NCBI GenBank assembly: GCA_048270425.1
Contig: JBLWSY010000007.1
Location: 1 to 64,000 of the forward strand
Direction of reading: 5' to 3'
Length of the DNA: 64,000 bases
DNA from: Oceanospirillum sp048270425
Lineage (GTDB): Bacteria > Pseudomonadota > Gammaproteobacteria > Pseudomonadales > Halomonadaceae
Every line of letters begins with the position of its first letter. Position 1 is the stretch's first letter. The notes under the pieces are model-generated. The model had not been told where the DNA came from and did no database searches. It saw only the letters and a list, made by a program, of their open reading frames with translations. Below, piece by piece: positions 1 through 9,317 of the stretch. The translations under genes were made by a program, and so were the position numbers.

Positions 1-74
1 CCGGTAGTTCAGTTGGTTAGAATACCGGCCTGTCACGCCGGGGGTCGCGGGTTCGAGTCCCGTCCGGTCCGCCA
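1..74 (+). tRNA. tRNA-Asp (GTC), 5' end cut by window edge
   Basis: The sequence folds as an aspartate tRNA. The anticodon loop CTGTCAC carries anticodon GTC at 32-34, the T-arm contains GGTTCGAGTCC, and the encoded 3' end is GCCA at 71-74. The acceptor 3' strand CCGGTCC needs GGACCGG at the 5' end and the window begins at CCGG, so about three bases are missing to the left. Confidence 0.95.
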
Positions 75-104
75 TTTGCTTGCTAAATCTCATATCACCT
101 CTTC

Positions 105-1193
105 TCATGTTACATATCGCTCAACTTCCCTTGTTATTTTACCGAGCTCTTTACCCTTTATTTCCTTATTTTCCTGTTTTGCTCTGAATTGCCCTGGGGC
201 TTGCTGATGCCAGCGTTTAAAGGCTCTCTGGAATGCTGGTGATGATGAAAATCCCAGTAGCCAGGCTACTTCCCCAATACTGAGTTGCGTATCCTGTATG
301 TAGCGTGTCCCCAGCTCTTTTCGGGTGCTATCCAGAAGTTCAGCAAAGCTTGTGTTCTCTTTTTCCAGTTTTCGGCGCAAAGTCCAGGGTTCCTGATTGA
401 AAAAGCCTGCGATCGCTTCCAGCGATGGTGTTTTTCCTGAAAGCTGCATTGCTATCGCTTCTCTGACCTGATCTGCCAGTGTTTTGCCTCTGAGAATATT
501 CTCCAGTTGCTGTTGGCAGAGATGTTTCAGTTGTCGGTAGGTGACAGGGTTCGAACAGACTGATGCGAGCTCACACAGAGTGTTCGGCAGCCACAGAATA
601 TTACCTTCAGCCGAGAACCGAACAGGGATTTGCCAGCGTTGATAGGCTTTAGCGTAGGACGGGCGCTGAAACTCGATCTCAACTTCTGCCCCCAATCTTT
701 GCAGATCAGAATAGCTCAGACCACGCCACTCTTTTAGCAGGCTCATCCAGCCGCCAATAACGGCATCAACGACAAAGAAATTAAACCGGTTGTAGGGGCT
801 GATGGAATAAAAGCAGAAGCCTGTGCGGTCTTTTTCCTTGATGACTCTGCTGTGACCTCGGCTGTTGGTACTGTAGAGGTGTTCGAACTGAATGGCCGTT
901 GCCAGACCTTTGCCCAGTGTTGGCGCTGTCTGGGCCGCCAGCCCCATCAGACCAAAATGATGGCTTCGGCATCTTTCCCCTATCATTAAGCCAATATCCT
1001 TTCTGCCTGTGAGTTGCGCGGCTTGTTCTCCCAGGCGCATATAGCGGGGGATGCTGATTCGGCGTTCCGGATGGCTGTCGAAAAGATCGTCCAGTCCGTA
1101 ACTGGCAAACAGAGTGTTTGCGTCTTTATTTTGATCCTGAACCGCCTGATAAAGACATTGCAGAATATTGACATTGATATCGCCCAGCTTCAT
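105..1193 (-). CDS. AraC-family transcriptional regulator (OruR/ArgR-like)
   Basis: A 362-residue protein with the architecture of AraC regulators that carry an N-terminal ligand-sensing region (arabinose-binding-like, about residues 20-200) and a C-terminal double helix-turn-helix (about 250-345). The second HTH reads as LSIGEVAWLLGF followed by the usual F-x-R-x-F-K-R-W. The ligand cannot be told from sequence. It is transcribed away from the dienoyl-CoA reductase gene with 159 bp between starts, so control of that gene is a reasonable inference. The 18-residue charged tail after the HTH is not typical. The Shine-Dalgarno is weak (AGAA), so translation may be modest. Confidence 0.85.
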   Translation of the reverse strand: MKLGDINVNILQCLYQAVQDQNKDANTLFASYGLDDLFDSHPERRISIPRYMRLGEQAAQLTGRKDIGLMIGERCRSHHFGLMGLAAQTAPTLGKGLATAIQFEHLYSTNSRGHSRVIKEKDRTGFCFYSISPYNRFNFFVVDAVIGGWMSLLKEWRGLSYSDLQRLGAEVEIEFQRPSYAKAYQRWQIPVRFSAEGNILWLPNTLCELASVCSNPVTYRQLKHLCQQQLENILRGKTLADQVREAIAMQLSGKTPSLEAIAGFFNQEPWTLRRKLEKENTSFAELLDSTRKELGTRYIQDTQLSIGEVAWLLGFSSSPAFQRAFKRWHQQAPGQFRAKQENKEIKGKELGKITREVERYVT

Positions 1194-1304
1194 TTTTTAT
1201 TTTCTGTTCTTCAGGGTTATTGATTTGTTGTTTAAAGATATTACGTTTTTCCTGTCATTCATTACAGTTAAAGCATCACAAAAATAAAGCCTCACAAGAA
1301 TTTA

Positions 1305-1319
1305 AGCGGTTGAACCGCT
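1305..1319. promoter_or_regulatory. Perfect palindrome, candidate operator
   Basis: AGCGGTT-G-AACCGCT lies about 35 bp before the fadH start, between the divergent AraC-family gene and fadH. Seven-base arms with a one-base centre cannot form a good RNA hairpin, so a protein-binding site is more likely than a terminator. Which regulator binds is unknown. Confidence 0.35.
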
Positions 1320-1352
1320 GGGCTACTGTTTGATTAGACCGAGGATGATGAC

Positions 1353-3392
1353 ATGACCGCAGCAACTTCTGCTTCTCCCTACCCGAACCTGTTAAAACCT
1401 CTCGACCTGGGGTTTGTGACGCTGCCTAACCGGGTTCTGATGGGATCTATGCACACCAATCTGGAAGAAAGCCCAAATGGTTTTGAACGATTGGCAGCTT
1501 TTTATGCCGAGCGTGCAAGAAATGGTGTCGCTCTGATCGTGACCGGTGGTATCTCGCCCAACAAAGAGGGGGCTGTCTTTGAAGGCTCTGCCAAAATGAG
1601 CACCCCGGAAGAGGCCGAAAAACACAAGGTAATGACTGAGGCGGTGCATGGTGCCGGTGGCCGTATCTGTATGCAGATTCTGCACGCCGGCCGTTATGCT
1701 TATTCACAGCGACTCGTGGCCCCTTCTGCGGTTCAGGCTCCGATTAATCCTTTTCCTCCTCGTGAGCTGACCGGTGAGGAAGTCGAGCAGCAGATTGCGG
1801 ATTACGTGAATTCTGCTGCTATGGCCCAGCTGGCCGGTTATGACGGCGTTGAGATCATGGGATCTGAAGGCTACCTGATTAACCAGTTCATCGCTGACCG
1901 TACCAATAAGCGTACGGATAAATGGGGTGGCAGTTTTGATAACCGCACCCGCTTTGCTACCGAGATTGTGCGTCAGGTTCGGGAGAAGGTCGGTACTGAC
2001 TTTATTATTATTTTCCGCCTGTCGATGTTGGATCTGGTCGAAGGCGGCAGTAACTGGGAAGAAGTGGTTGAGTTGGGCAAGCGTATCGAAGCTGCTGGTG
2101 CCACTCTGATCAACACAGGTATCGGCTGGCATGAAGCCCGTGTCCCAACTATTGCCACCAGTGTTCCCCGGGCAGCCTTTACTCAGGTAACGCAGCAGAT
2201 GAAACAGGTGCTGTCGATTCCTCTGATCACCACGAACCGAATTAACACACCGGAGATTGCAGAAGCGGTGCTGGCGGAAGGTCATGCGGATATGGTGTCT
2301 ATGGCGCGTCCGTTTCTGGCGGATCCGGCTTTTGTCAGTAAGGCTGCTGAAAACCGTGCGGATGAGATCAATACTTGTATCGGTTGTAACCAGGCCTGTC
2401 TGGACCACACCTTCTTTATGAAGATAACCTCCTGCCTGGTAAACCCTCGTGCCTGCCATGAAACGGAAGTGGTTGTTGAGCCAGCGCAGCAGGTTAAAAC
2501 CGTTGCGGTTGTTGGTGCGGGTCCTGCGGGTTTATCAGTGGCCACTACGGCGGCAGAACGCGGGCATAAAGTAACCCTGTTTGATGCAGGTTCTGAAATC
2601 GGTGGCCAGTTTAACTACGCCAAACGTATTCCGGGCAAAGAAGAATTTTACGAAACCCTGCGTTACTTTAAGCGCCGTATCGAAGTGACAGGTGTCGAAC
2701 TTAAACTGAATAAACGTGTTGATGCTGATGATCTGAAAGCGTTTGACGAGGTGATTCTGGCAACCGGTATCACTCCACGCACACCGGCCATAGAAGGTAT
2801 TGATCACCCGAAAGTAGTCAGCTATATCGAAGCGATCACCGGTGCCAAGCCGATCGGTCAGAAAGTTGCTGTGATGGGCGCAGGTGGTATCGGTTTTGAT
2901 GTATCCGAGTTGCTGACCCAGAAAGGCGAATCTGCAAGCCTCAATATCGACGAGTTTATGCGCGAGTGGGGCGTTGATCTGACGGTTCAGCATCGAGCTG
3001 GTATCGAAGGGGTAGAAGCCCATAACCCGGAGCCAGCCCGCGAAGTCTGGTTAATGCAGCGTAAGGCCAGCAAACTGGGCAAAGGCTTGGGTAAGACCAC
3101 CGGTTGGATTCATCGCGCTTCCCTGCAAAAGCGAAATGTTCACATGCTGTCTGGTTGCGACTATCTGAAAATTGATGATGAAGGTTTGCATCTGACTATT
3201 AATGGTGAGCAGGATCTTCTGCCAGTGGATAATATTGTCATCTGTGCCGGTCAGGAGCCTTGCCGTGAACTGGAAGCAGACTTGAAAGCGCTGGGCAAAA
3301 ATCCGCACCTGATTGGTGGTGCGGATGTAGCAGCAGAGCTGGATGCCAAGCGTGCTATCGATCAGGGGCTGCGTTTAGCGGTTACTCTGTAA
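1353..3392 (+). CDS. fadH: 2,4-dienoyl-CoA reductase (NADPH)
   Basis: A 679-residue iron-sulfur flavoenzyme that reduces 2,4-dienoyl-CoA during beta-oxidation of unsaturated fatty acids with even-numbered double bonds (E. coli FadH is 672 residues). Residues 1-335 are an old-yellow-enzyme TIM barrel binding FMN. Cysteines C342, C345, C349 and C361 have the family spacing C-x2-C-x3-C-x11-C for a 4Fe-4S cluster. The C-terminal half holds the FAD motif VGAGPAGLS and an NADPH-binding GAGGIGFD. ATG follows GAGG by a normal distance. It is followed by an intrinsic terminator and appears monocistronic, divergent from an AraC regulator. Confidence 0.96.
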   Translation: MTAATSASPYPNLLKPLDLGFVTLPNRVLMGSMHTNLEESPNGFERLAAFYAERARNGVALIVTGGISPNKEGAVFEGSAKMSTPEEAEKHKVMTEAVHGAGGRICMQILHAGRYAYSQRLVAPSAVQAPINPFPPRELTGEEVEQQIADYVNSAAMAQLAGYDGVEIMGSEGYLINQFIADRTNKRTDKWGGSFDNRTRFATEIVRQVREKVGTDFIIIFRLSMLDLVEGGSNWEEVVELGKRIEAAGATLINTGIGWHEARVPTIATSVPRAAFTQVTQQMKQVLSIPLITTNRINTPEIAEAVLAEGHADMVSMARPFLADPAFVSKAAENRADEINTCIGCNQACLDHTFFMKITSCLVNPRACHETEVVVEPAQQVKTVAVVGAGPAGLSVATTAAERGHKVTLFDAGSEIGGQFNYAKRIPGKEEFYETLRYFKRRIEVTGVELKLNKRVDADDLKAFDEVILATGITPRTPAIEGIDHPKVVSYIEAITGAKPIGQKVAVMGAGGIGFDVSELLTQKGESASLNIDEFMREWGVDLTVQHRAGIEGVEAHNPEPAREVWLMQRKASKLGKGLGKTTGWIHRASLQKRNVHMLSGCDYLKIDDEGLHLTINGEQDLLPVDNIVICAGQEPCRELEADLKALGKNPHLIGGADVAAELDAKRAIDQGLRLAVTL

Positions 3393-3430
3393 TCAGCCAT
3401 CACTGCTGAATAATTTCAGATGTTTGATGC

Positions 3431-3471
3431 AAAGGGAGTTTCCACCGGCAGTTGGGGCTCCCTTTTCTTTT
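3431..3471 (+). terminator. Intrinsic terminator after fadH
   Basis: AAAGGGAG pairs with CTCCCTTT across a loop of about 19 nt and is followed by TTTTCTTTTCT. Confidence 0.6.
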
Positions 3472-3594
3472 CTGCCTTCTTCTTTCTTTTTTCAGCGATC
3501 TTTTGATTGTTGACTTCGCTGTGTAGGTTCGCCTTAGCGCTTAGCTGGCCTATAATGCCGTTTCTTTAACTCTATTTAATATTCTGAGGTAACC

Positions 3595-4053
3595 ATGCAG
3601 ATCTGGGTCGATGCCGACGCTTGTCCAAAAGTGATTAAAGAGATTTTGTTCCGGGCTTCCCAGAGGCTGGATCTGCCGATGATTCTTGTCGCCAATCAAC
3701 CGCTGGCGGTGCCGCCAAATACCAAAATTAAGGCTATTCAGGTGCCACCGGGTTTTGATGTGGCTGATAACTATATTGTGCAGAATCTGGCGGCCGGTGA
3801 TCTGGTGATTACCGCTGATATTCCTCTGGCCGCTGAAGTCATAGAAGAAGGGGCGCATGCCCTGAACCCCCGCGGTGAGCTTTACACCAAAAACAACATC
3901 CGCGAACGCCTGATGATGCGGGACTTTATGTCGGATCTGCGCAGTAGTGGCGTTCAGACCGGAGGTCCTGCATCGCTGAGTCAGCGTGATCGTCAGGAGT
4001 TTGGTAACGCGTTGGATAAATTTCTGGCCAAGCATGTAAAACCTGCCAGCTGA
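3595..4053 (+). CDS. yaiI: YaiI/YqxD family protein (UPF0178, DUF188)
   Basis: A 152-residue protein of full family length. The N-terminus MQIWVDADACP matches the D-x-D-A-C-P signature of the YaiI/YqxD family, a PIN-like fold with conserved acidic residues. TADIPLAAEV around residues 63-72 and the C-terminal TGGPAS-F-L pattern are also typical. The biochemical role of the family is not established; a nuclease-like activity has been suggested from the fold only. It ends 1 nt before the next start codon, so it probably forms a two-gene operon with the PLP enzyme. No signal peptide is visible. Confidence 0.93.
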   Translation: MQIWVDADACPKVIKEILFRASQRLDLPMILVANQPLAVPPNTKIKAIQVPPGFDVADNYIVQNLAAGDLVITADIPLAAEVIEEGAHALNPRGELYTKNNIRERLMMRDFMSDLRSSGVQTGGPASLSQRDRQEFGNALDKFLAKHVKPAS

Positions 4054-4054
4054 T

Positions 4055-5059
4055 ATGCCGTGTAAACAAACCCTTTCTCGGTTTCAGCACTGGCAGGAAA
4101 TGATTGCCGAACCGCCTTTGCAGTCGATTGATCATCCCCTGTTGATAGAAAAAGAGATCGAACTAAAGGTGTTGAGAACCGACTTAGTTCACTCGATTAT
4201 CTCCGGCAACAAAGCCTATAAGCTGAAATACAATCTTGAGGCGGCGCTTCAGCAAAGGGCTAGAGGCGTGCTCTCCTTTGGTGGTGCCTGGTCAAACCAT
4301 CTGCATGCATTGGCGTATTCCTGTTATCAGCTAAATCTGCCCTGTGTTGCCGTGATCCGTGGTGAACCTGAGCTGATTCTAAAAAGCGCCATGCTTCAGG
4401 ATCTTAAGCAGTGGGATTGCCAGCTGCACTTTGTTACCCGCAAAGCGTATCGTCTACGGGATGATCCCGAGTGGCTTCAGTCGCTTGCAGAGACCTTCCC
4501 TGATTATTTTATGGTGCCGGAAGGTGGTAGTAGTCCCTTGGCTGCTCCGGGTGTTGCAGAGCTTGCGATCCAGCTGGAGCAACGCTGCAAAGAGGCAGAT
4601 TGGCAGCCGGATCAGATCTGGTGTGCCGTCGGTACTGGTGGCACTTTAGCCGGGTTGATTGCAGGTAGAACACAGGATTACCAACTGATCGGTGTCCCTG
4701 TGTTAAAAGGCGCGGATTTTCTCAGACAGGAGATTGCAGATCGTCTGACTTCCGGTTCCTCTGTTGAGGATAGAGCACAGGGTCAACAGAACTGGAGCTT
4801 ACTGCTGGATGGTCATGGTGGCGGGTACGGAAAGGTCTCAAATACCCTTCTGGAACAGATGGCGTATCTCGAAGAGTGTTTAAGTGGCGATACTTTCCCT
4901 CTATCGCTCGATCCCATCTATACCGGAAAACTATTTTGCCGATTCTGGCAGGCAGTAGAGCAGGGAGACATTCCCAAGGGAAGTCGGGTGATTCTTATTC
5001 ATACCGGTGGGCTTCAGGGTCGTCGGGGTTTTGGGTTTGATTGGCAATTACCCGTCTGA
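4055..5059 (+). CDS. ACC deaminase / D-cysteine desulfhydrase family PLP enzyme
   Basis: A 334-residue fold-type II PLP enzyme. SGNKAYKLKYN places the Schiff-base lysine at K53, equivalent to K51 of ACC deaminase, and FGGAWSNHLHA supplies the conserved serine region. CAVGTGGTLAGL is the glycine-rich phosphate-binding loop of PLP, and a late IHTGGLQGRRGF also matches the family. Members act on D-cysteine, ACC or other small amino acids; the substrate cannot be assigned here. The start lies 1 nt after the yaiI stop and lacks a clear Shine-Dalgarno, which suggests translational coupling. Confidence 0.88.
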   Translation: MPCKQTLSRFQHWQEMIAEPPLQSIDHPLLIEKEIELKVLRTDLVHSIISGNKAYKLKYNLEAALQQRARGVLSFGGAWSNHLHALAYSCYQLNLPCVAVIRGEPELILKSAMLQDLKQWDCQLHFVTRKAYRLRDDPEWLQSLAETFPDYFMVPEGGSSPLAAPGVAELAIQLEQRCKEADWQPDQIWCAVGTGGTLAGLIAGRTQDYQLIGVPVLKGADFLRQEIADRLTSGSSVEDRAQGQQNWSLLLDGHGGGYGKVSNTLLEQMAYLEECLSGDTFPLSLDPIYTGKLFCRFWQAVEQGDIPKGSRVILIHTGGLQGRRGFGFDWQLPV

Positions 5060-5176
5060 ACGGGCAAAGGTTTCATTGACGACTAAAAAATCCTCGCTCT
5101 GATCGCTTTCCACTCAGCAGTCTAATCTCATAGATGGCATAATAGGCCGCATCAGATTTCAGGAGACCTATGGGTT

Positions 5177-6559
5177 ATGCAGGATCACACGTTGAAGAAT
5201 GTTCAGTCTGGCATTCTGGCTGAATCAAACCAGTTTGGTTATTACATCACTTACACACTGAGTCCCGATGATGATCTGCTGCCTTTGGTTCGGGATATGG
5301 TGGCTCGCTTCCCGTCGATGATTGATGAGTGTGGTCGGGTGTTTGACGTGCCGTCACTGAACGGGGTAGTTGCCGTCAGTTCCTATGCCTGGGATCGTCT
5401 TTATCCTGAAGGGCGTCCTGCGGCTCTGAAATCTTTTCCTGAGATGAAGCAGGGTGGTCGCGTTGCGCCGGAAACACCTTGTGATCTTTATTTCCAGATC
5501 CGCTCTGACCGCCACGATATCAACTTTATTGTTGCCCGGCGCATTGATGGCATGCTGGGTGAAATTGCTAATTTGCAGGAAGCGATTCCAACCTTCCGAT
5601 ACCTGGACAGCCGCGATCTGACTGGTTTTGTTGATGGTACCGAAAATCCCCAAGGGGAAGACAGGGCCCGGGTTGCTCTGGTGGGTAATGAGGATCAGAC
5701 TTTTGCAGGGGGCAGCTATGTTCATCTGCAGCGCTATGTTCACAATATGCCGGTTTGGAACGGTATCCCGGTAAAAGAGCAGGAACAGGTGATTGGCCGC
5801 ACGAAGGCGGAAAACATTGAATTTGAAGGTGAAGAGAAACCACTGACCTCGCATATTAAGCGGGCAGGTATCAAGGATGAAGACGGCTCTGCTATTGAGA
5901 TTCTGCGTCAGAGCATGGCTTACGGTAATCTGAGTGCTCAGGGGCTCTACTTTGTTTCCTATTGCCGCTTTGCTGATAACTTTACCCGCATGCTGGCCAG
6001 CATGATTTATAGCGATGCTCACGGCCATTACGATCACATGCTGAAGTACACCGAAGCGGTGACCGGTGCCGCTCTGTTTGCGCCATCCCGTGAGTTTTTA
6101 GCTAAGTATGTAGGGGCCGCAGCGGAGGCCGAGCAGCTGAAGAAAGAGAAAGCCGAGGCTGAAGCCAAACGTATCGCGGAAGAGGAAGCTGAGCTTAACT
6201 CTACCCGTTCGGAGCTGGCTTACACTCCGTTAAGTGAAGCCTTTGCTAACCCGGATGCTCTAAATCCGGTTGAGCCAGAGGTGGATCCGGAAGCAGAAAC
6301 AGAGAAGAAGGTGTCGGATCAGGTTGAAACTCCGGCGGTTACATCTGAAGCCCCCCCTGAAGTGAAGCGTGTCACCCCGACCAATACCGGTGGTCGACGA
6401 TATTCCGCCAGCTTCTATCAGGCAATGCTGGAAGACGATGAGGAGCAGCGTCAGTCTCAGCAAGCGGCTGAAGCCAAGGACAGTAAAAATCTCAAGCAAC
6501 AACCCGGTCTGCCCTGGACGCTGACCGAAGAAGGTAAAAAGGGACTTAAAGACGATTAA
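5177..6559 (+). CDS. Dyp-type heme peroxidase with long charged C-terminal tail
   Basis: The first 310 or so residues match YfeX-like DyP peroxidases (about 300 residues), which use heme and H2O2. The GxxDG signature reads G150-F-V-D153-G, with D153 the catalytic acid, and the proximal heme ligand is probably H226 in TSHIKRA. Residues 310-460 are an extra Glu/Ala/Lys-rich tail starting with a predicted coiled coil and then low-complexity Pro/Glu sequence; I recognise no domain there. AGGAG lies 11 nt before the ATG. No signal peptide, so cytoplasmic or encapsulin cargo, though no encapsulin gene is in the window. Confidence 0.9.
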   Translation: MQDHTLKNVQSGILAESNQFGYYITYTLSPDDDLLPLVRDMVARFPSMIDECGRVFDVPSLNGVVAVSSYAWDRLYPEGRPAALKSFPEMKQGGRVAPETPCDLYFQIRSDRHDINFIVARRIDGMLGEIANLQEAIPTFRYLDSRDLTGFVDGTENPQGEDRARVALVGNEDQTFAGGSYVHLQRYVHNMPVWNGIPVKEQEQVIGRTKAENIEFEGEEKPLTSHIKRAGIKDEDGSAIEILRQSMAYGNLSAQGLYFVSYCRFADNFTRMLASMIYSDAHGHYDHMLKYTEAVTGAALFAPSREFLAKYVGAAAEAEQLKKEKAEAEAKRIAEEEAELNSTRSELAYTPLSEAFANPDALNPVEPEVDPEAETEKKVSDQVETPAVTSEAPPEVKRVTPTNTGGRRYSASFYQAMLEDDEEQRQSQQAAEAKDSKNLKQQPGLPWTLTEEGKKGLKDD

Positions 6560-6585
6560 TCCCTTAAGCAAAGTTTTTTCTGAAA

Positions 6586-6613
6586 GAGGCTGTTCGCAGC
6601 CTCGTTTTGTTTG
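6586..6613 (+). terminator. Intrinsic terminator after DyP peroxidase gene
   Basis: GAGGCTG-TTCG-CAGCCTC, a seven-pair stem with a UUCG tetraloop, followed by GTTTTGTTT. Confidence 0.8.
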
Positions 6614-6657
6614 CCCGAATAGGTCGCTAAAACGATCCGATAATTCCAGAGAGCCCT

Positions 6658-7755
6658 ATGTTTTCCATCTCCCGAACTGATAAACGCATTGCCCCACAGC
6701 TACAGGAAAAGATCGACACCAAAACCAAGCCGCTGGGTGCGCTGGGTCAGCTGGAAGCTGTTGCCCTGAAAATAGGTTTAATTCAGCAGAGCCTGACCCC
6801 TGAGCTGAAGAAGCCGCATATGCTGGTTTTTGCCGGTGATCACGGCATCGTGAGCGAAGGAGTCAGCCCTTACCCACAGGAAGTTACCCCGCAGATGGTG
6901 CTTAACTTTCTGGGTGGCGGAGCGGCGATCAATGTTTTTTGCCGCCAGCACGGTATTGATCTGGAAGTTGTGAACGCAGGTGTTGCCGCGGATCTGCCAG
7001 AGCACCCTAAGCTGTTTGATGCTTGTATTTCGCGCGGTACTGCCAGTTATCTGAATGCAGGGGCCATGACCGATGATGAGGTTAAACTGGCTTTGCAGCG
7101 TGGTGCTGATCAGGTTGAGCGTGTGGCTGCAGGTGGCTCCAATGTCATCGGCTTTGGTGAGATGGGGATTGGTAATACATCATCTGCCGCTTTGCTGATG
7201 CACCACCTGACCGGTATTCCATTGGCGGAGTGTGTGGGACGCGGAACAGGCCTTGATGAGAAAGGCGTACTGAAAAAATTGGCGATTCTGCAGCAGGCTT
7301 CGGCGAATTATATTGAGTCCAATGGTGGCTATCCCGATCATAATCCATTACGAATTCTGGCCCGTTTTGGTGGCTTTGAAATCGCCATGATCTGCGGCGC
7401 TATGCTAAAAGCCGCTGAGCTGAAGATGCTGGTGCTGGTTGATGGCTTTATCGCGACCAGTGCTCTGTTGGTGGCGCATGCGTTGTTCCCGGACGTACTG
7501 GATTACACTGTGTTCACACACCAGTCTGACGAAAGTGGTCATCGCAAAATGCTGAGCTATCTGAAGGTTCAGCCCCTTTTGCAGCTGGATCTGCGTTTGG
7601 GTGAGGGTAGCGGTGTCGCGGTGGCGTATCCTCTGGTGGTTTCCTCCGTTGCCTTCCTGAACGAAATGGCTTCTTTTGCCGATGCCGGTGTCAGCGGCGA
7701 AGAGCTGGTATCCGGTACTGACGATGCGGGAAATGAGAGCAGCAATGCCCGCTGA
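6658..7755 (+). CDS. cobT: Nicotinate-nucleotide-dimethylbenzimidazole phosphoribosyltransferase
   Basis: A 365-residue CobT (E. coli 359), making alpha-ribazole phosphate from nicotinate mononucleotide and dimethylbenzimidazole in the lower-ligand branch of cobalamin synthesis. Visible family motifs are KPLGALGQLE near the N-terminus, VFAGDHGI, GFGEMGIGNT and RLGEGSG, whose glutamate is the catalytic base in CobT. It heads a cobT-cobS-cobC run; its last 11 bases overlap cobS. cobU/cobP is not adjacent and must be elsewhere if present. No cobalamin riboswitch is visible in the 98-bp gap before the start. Confidence 0.96.
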   Translation: MFSISRTDKRIAPQLQEKIDTKTKPLGALGQLEAVALKIGLIQQSLTPELKKPHMLVFAGDHGIVSEGVSPYPQEVTPQMVLNFLGGGAAINVFCRQHGIDLEVVNAGVAADLPEHPKLFDACISRGTASYLNAGAMTDDEVKLALQRGADQVERVAAGGSNVIGFGEMGIGNTSSAALLMHHLTGIPLAECVGRGTGLDEKGVLKKLAILQQASANYIESNGGYPDHNPLRILARFGGFEIAMICGAMLKAAELKMLVLVDGFIATSALLVAHALFPDVLDYTVFTHQSDESGHRKMLSYLKVQPLLQLDLRLGEGSGVAVAYPLVVSSVAFLNEMASFADAGVSGEELVSGTDDAGNESSNAR

Positions 7756-8533
7756 TTGGTCCGGGAAAAGTTTTTGGCAGCAGCAGGGTTATCTGCTGCT
7801 GGCCGCGATCATCTTTTTTACCCGTATCCCGGTGAAAACCCGTGTGCCGGATGAGGCGCTACAGCTGAATCGTGCCGCGCGCTTTTTGCCTGTTGTGGGG
7901 CTGATGGTTGGTGCGGTTTGTGCGCTGTCTTTTGTTGTCTTTTATGGAATCTGGCAAAACGTCTGGCTGGCGCTGTTGCTGAGCACAACGGTTGGCATTC
8001 TCACGACCGGGGCATTTCACGAAGATGGCTTTGCGGATTCCTGTGATGGCTTTGGCGGTGGTTGGCAGAAGGAGCAGGTGCTGCGCATCATGAAGGACTC
8101 CCGATTGGGAACCTATGGTGCGGTTGGTTTAGGCCTGATGCTGGCAATGAAACTCTCGGCCCTAGCGCTCCTGCCAGCGGATTTGATTCCCTGGGTGTTG
8201 CTTCTTGGTCATGGGTTAAGCCGAAGCTTCTCCGCCAGTTTTATGTTTACTCTCAATTATGTGCGTGATGAGGTGGATCGTAAGTTCTCGGGCCATAGTG
8301 ATCGTATGACGGCTGGAGAGCTGAGCTTTATTACCGCTATCGGTGCGCTTGGCTTGCTGTTTCTTTCTCTGGCAACGGCGCTGCTTCTGATCTCTGGCCT
8401 TTTTCTGCTGCATCGTCTTCTGAGCTGGTATTGGCTGAAACGAATCGGGGGCTATACCGGTGATTGTCTGGGCGGTGCTCAACAGTTGGCGGAAGTTCTG
8501 ATTTATCTGATCTTGTCAGCAGTGCTTGTTTAA
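7745..8533 (+). CDS. cobS: Adenosylcobinamide-GDP ribazoletransferase (cobalamin synthase)
   Basis: A 262-residue integral membrane enzyme that joins adenosylcobinamide-GDP to alpha-ribazole (phosphate). The aspartate-rich signature HEDGFADSCDGFGGGW and the N-terminal FFTRIPV motif are diagnostic, and several hydrophobic segments follow. I chose ATG 7745, preceded by GAGAG and overlapping the cobT end by 11 bp. An upstream in-frame ATG at 7676 would give a 23-residue extension lying entirely inside cobT and without family support. Confidence 0.94.
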   Translation: MPADWSGKSFWQQQGYLLLAAIIFFTRIPVKTRVPDEALQLNRAARFLPVVGLMVGAVCALSFVVFYGIWQNVWLALLLSTTVGILTTGAFHEDGFADSCDGFGGGWQKEQVLRIMKDSRLGTYGAVGLGLMLAMKLSALALLPADLIPWVLLLGHGLSRSFSASFMFTLNYVRDEVDRKFSGHSDRMTAGELSFITAIGALGLLFLSLATALLLISGLFLLHRLLSWYWLKRIGGYTGDCLGGAQQLAEVLIYLILSAVLV

Positions 8534-8557
8534 GCTGTAAACTACAAGTTATGAACC

Positions 8558-9274
8558 ATGTCCCAAGAAACCGCATCGAGTCTTAAAGCCTTGCAACGCA
8601 AAACCTGCGATTACCTGCTGGTACGCCATCTTAAGCCTGAGGTCGAAGCCGGTATCTGTTACGGTCAGAGCGATCTGTCACCTGCTGAAGTCCCCGATGC
8701 GGCCTGGGGGGAACTGATGGCTTCCCGGTCGGATCTGCCCCTACTTTCCAGTCCTCTACAGCGCGCTCGAACACTTGCGGATCATTTGTCAGCTTTGCAA
8801 AGAAAGTCTTCGGAAGCACTCGCACCGATAGGAGAAGCTTCTGCACCGATAGAGGAAGATCCCCGCTGGCAGGAGATCGATTTCGGCCGCTGGGAAGGAC
8901 AGAGCTGGGCTGATATCGGGCAGGATGCGATAGAGCAGTGGCAACATAGCCTGCTGGATTTTCAGTTCCCCAATGGTGAGTCGGCCTATCAGATGCAGCA
9001 ACGGGTTATTCTGGCGTGGTGTGACTGGTTACGACAGGAGCGGGGTGGAATTCTGGTTTCCCATCTGGGCGTGATTCGCATGCTGCTGGGTGAAGTGCTG
9101 CAGATACCCTTTCAGCAACAGCTGTTGTTGCAGCTGGATTATCAGCATAGCGCCTGGCTACGTCAGACCTGGCTGGAAGATGCTCAGGGCCACAGGTTAC
9201 CGGATTCTGAACTCTGGCAACTGAAAGGTCTTAACCTGGCACCTAAGGCTTTGCTTGAGGCATGGCGTAGCTGA
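8558..9274 (+). CDS. cobC: Histidine phosphatase, probable alpha-ribazole phosphatase
   Basis: A 238-residue histidine phosphatase superfamily protein that likely removes the phosphate from alpha-ribazole-5'-phosphate or from cobalamin phosphate. The catalytic motif is LVRHLKPEVEAGICYGQSD, the CobC-type version of R-H-x-x-P-x-V-x-x-G-x-C-Y-G; the position after RH is Leu where Thr is usual. SHLGVIRML supplies the second histidine region. It lies 24 nt after cobS in the same direction. The Shine-Dalgarno is weak. Confidence 0.88.
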   Translation: MSQETASSLKALQRKTCDYLLVRHLKPEVEAGICYGQSDLSPAEVPDAAWGELMASRSDLPLLSSPLQRARTLADHLSALQRKSSEALAPIGEASAPIEEDPRWQEIDFGRWEGQSWADIGQDAIEQWQHSLLDFQFPNGESAYQMQQRVILAWCDWLRQERGGILVSHLGVIRMLLGEVLQIPFQQQLLLQLDYQHSAWLRQTWLEDAQGHRLPDSELWQLKGLNLAPKALLEAWRS

Positions 9275-9317
9275 TTTTGACGATTGCTGATTTACGATTA
9301 AAGAAGGAGATCAGCCC

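Noticed and set aside
1704..2459. 251-codon minus-strand frame inside fadH
   Set aside because: Antisense to the OYE domain, no Shine-Dalgarno and no recognisable motif.
6560..6657. Cobalamin riboswitch before cobT
   Set aside because: Only 98 bp are available, partly a terminator, and no B12-box sequence is present.
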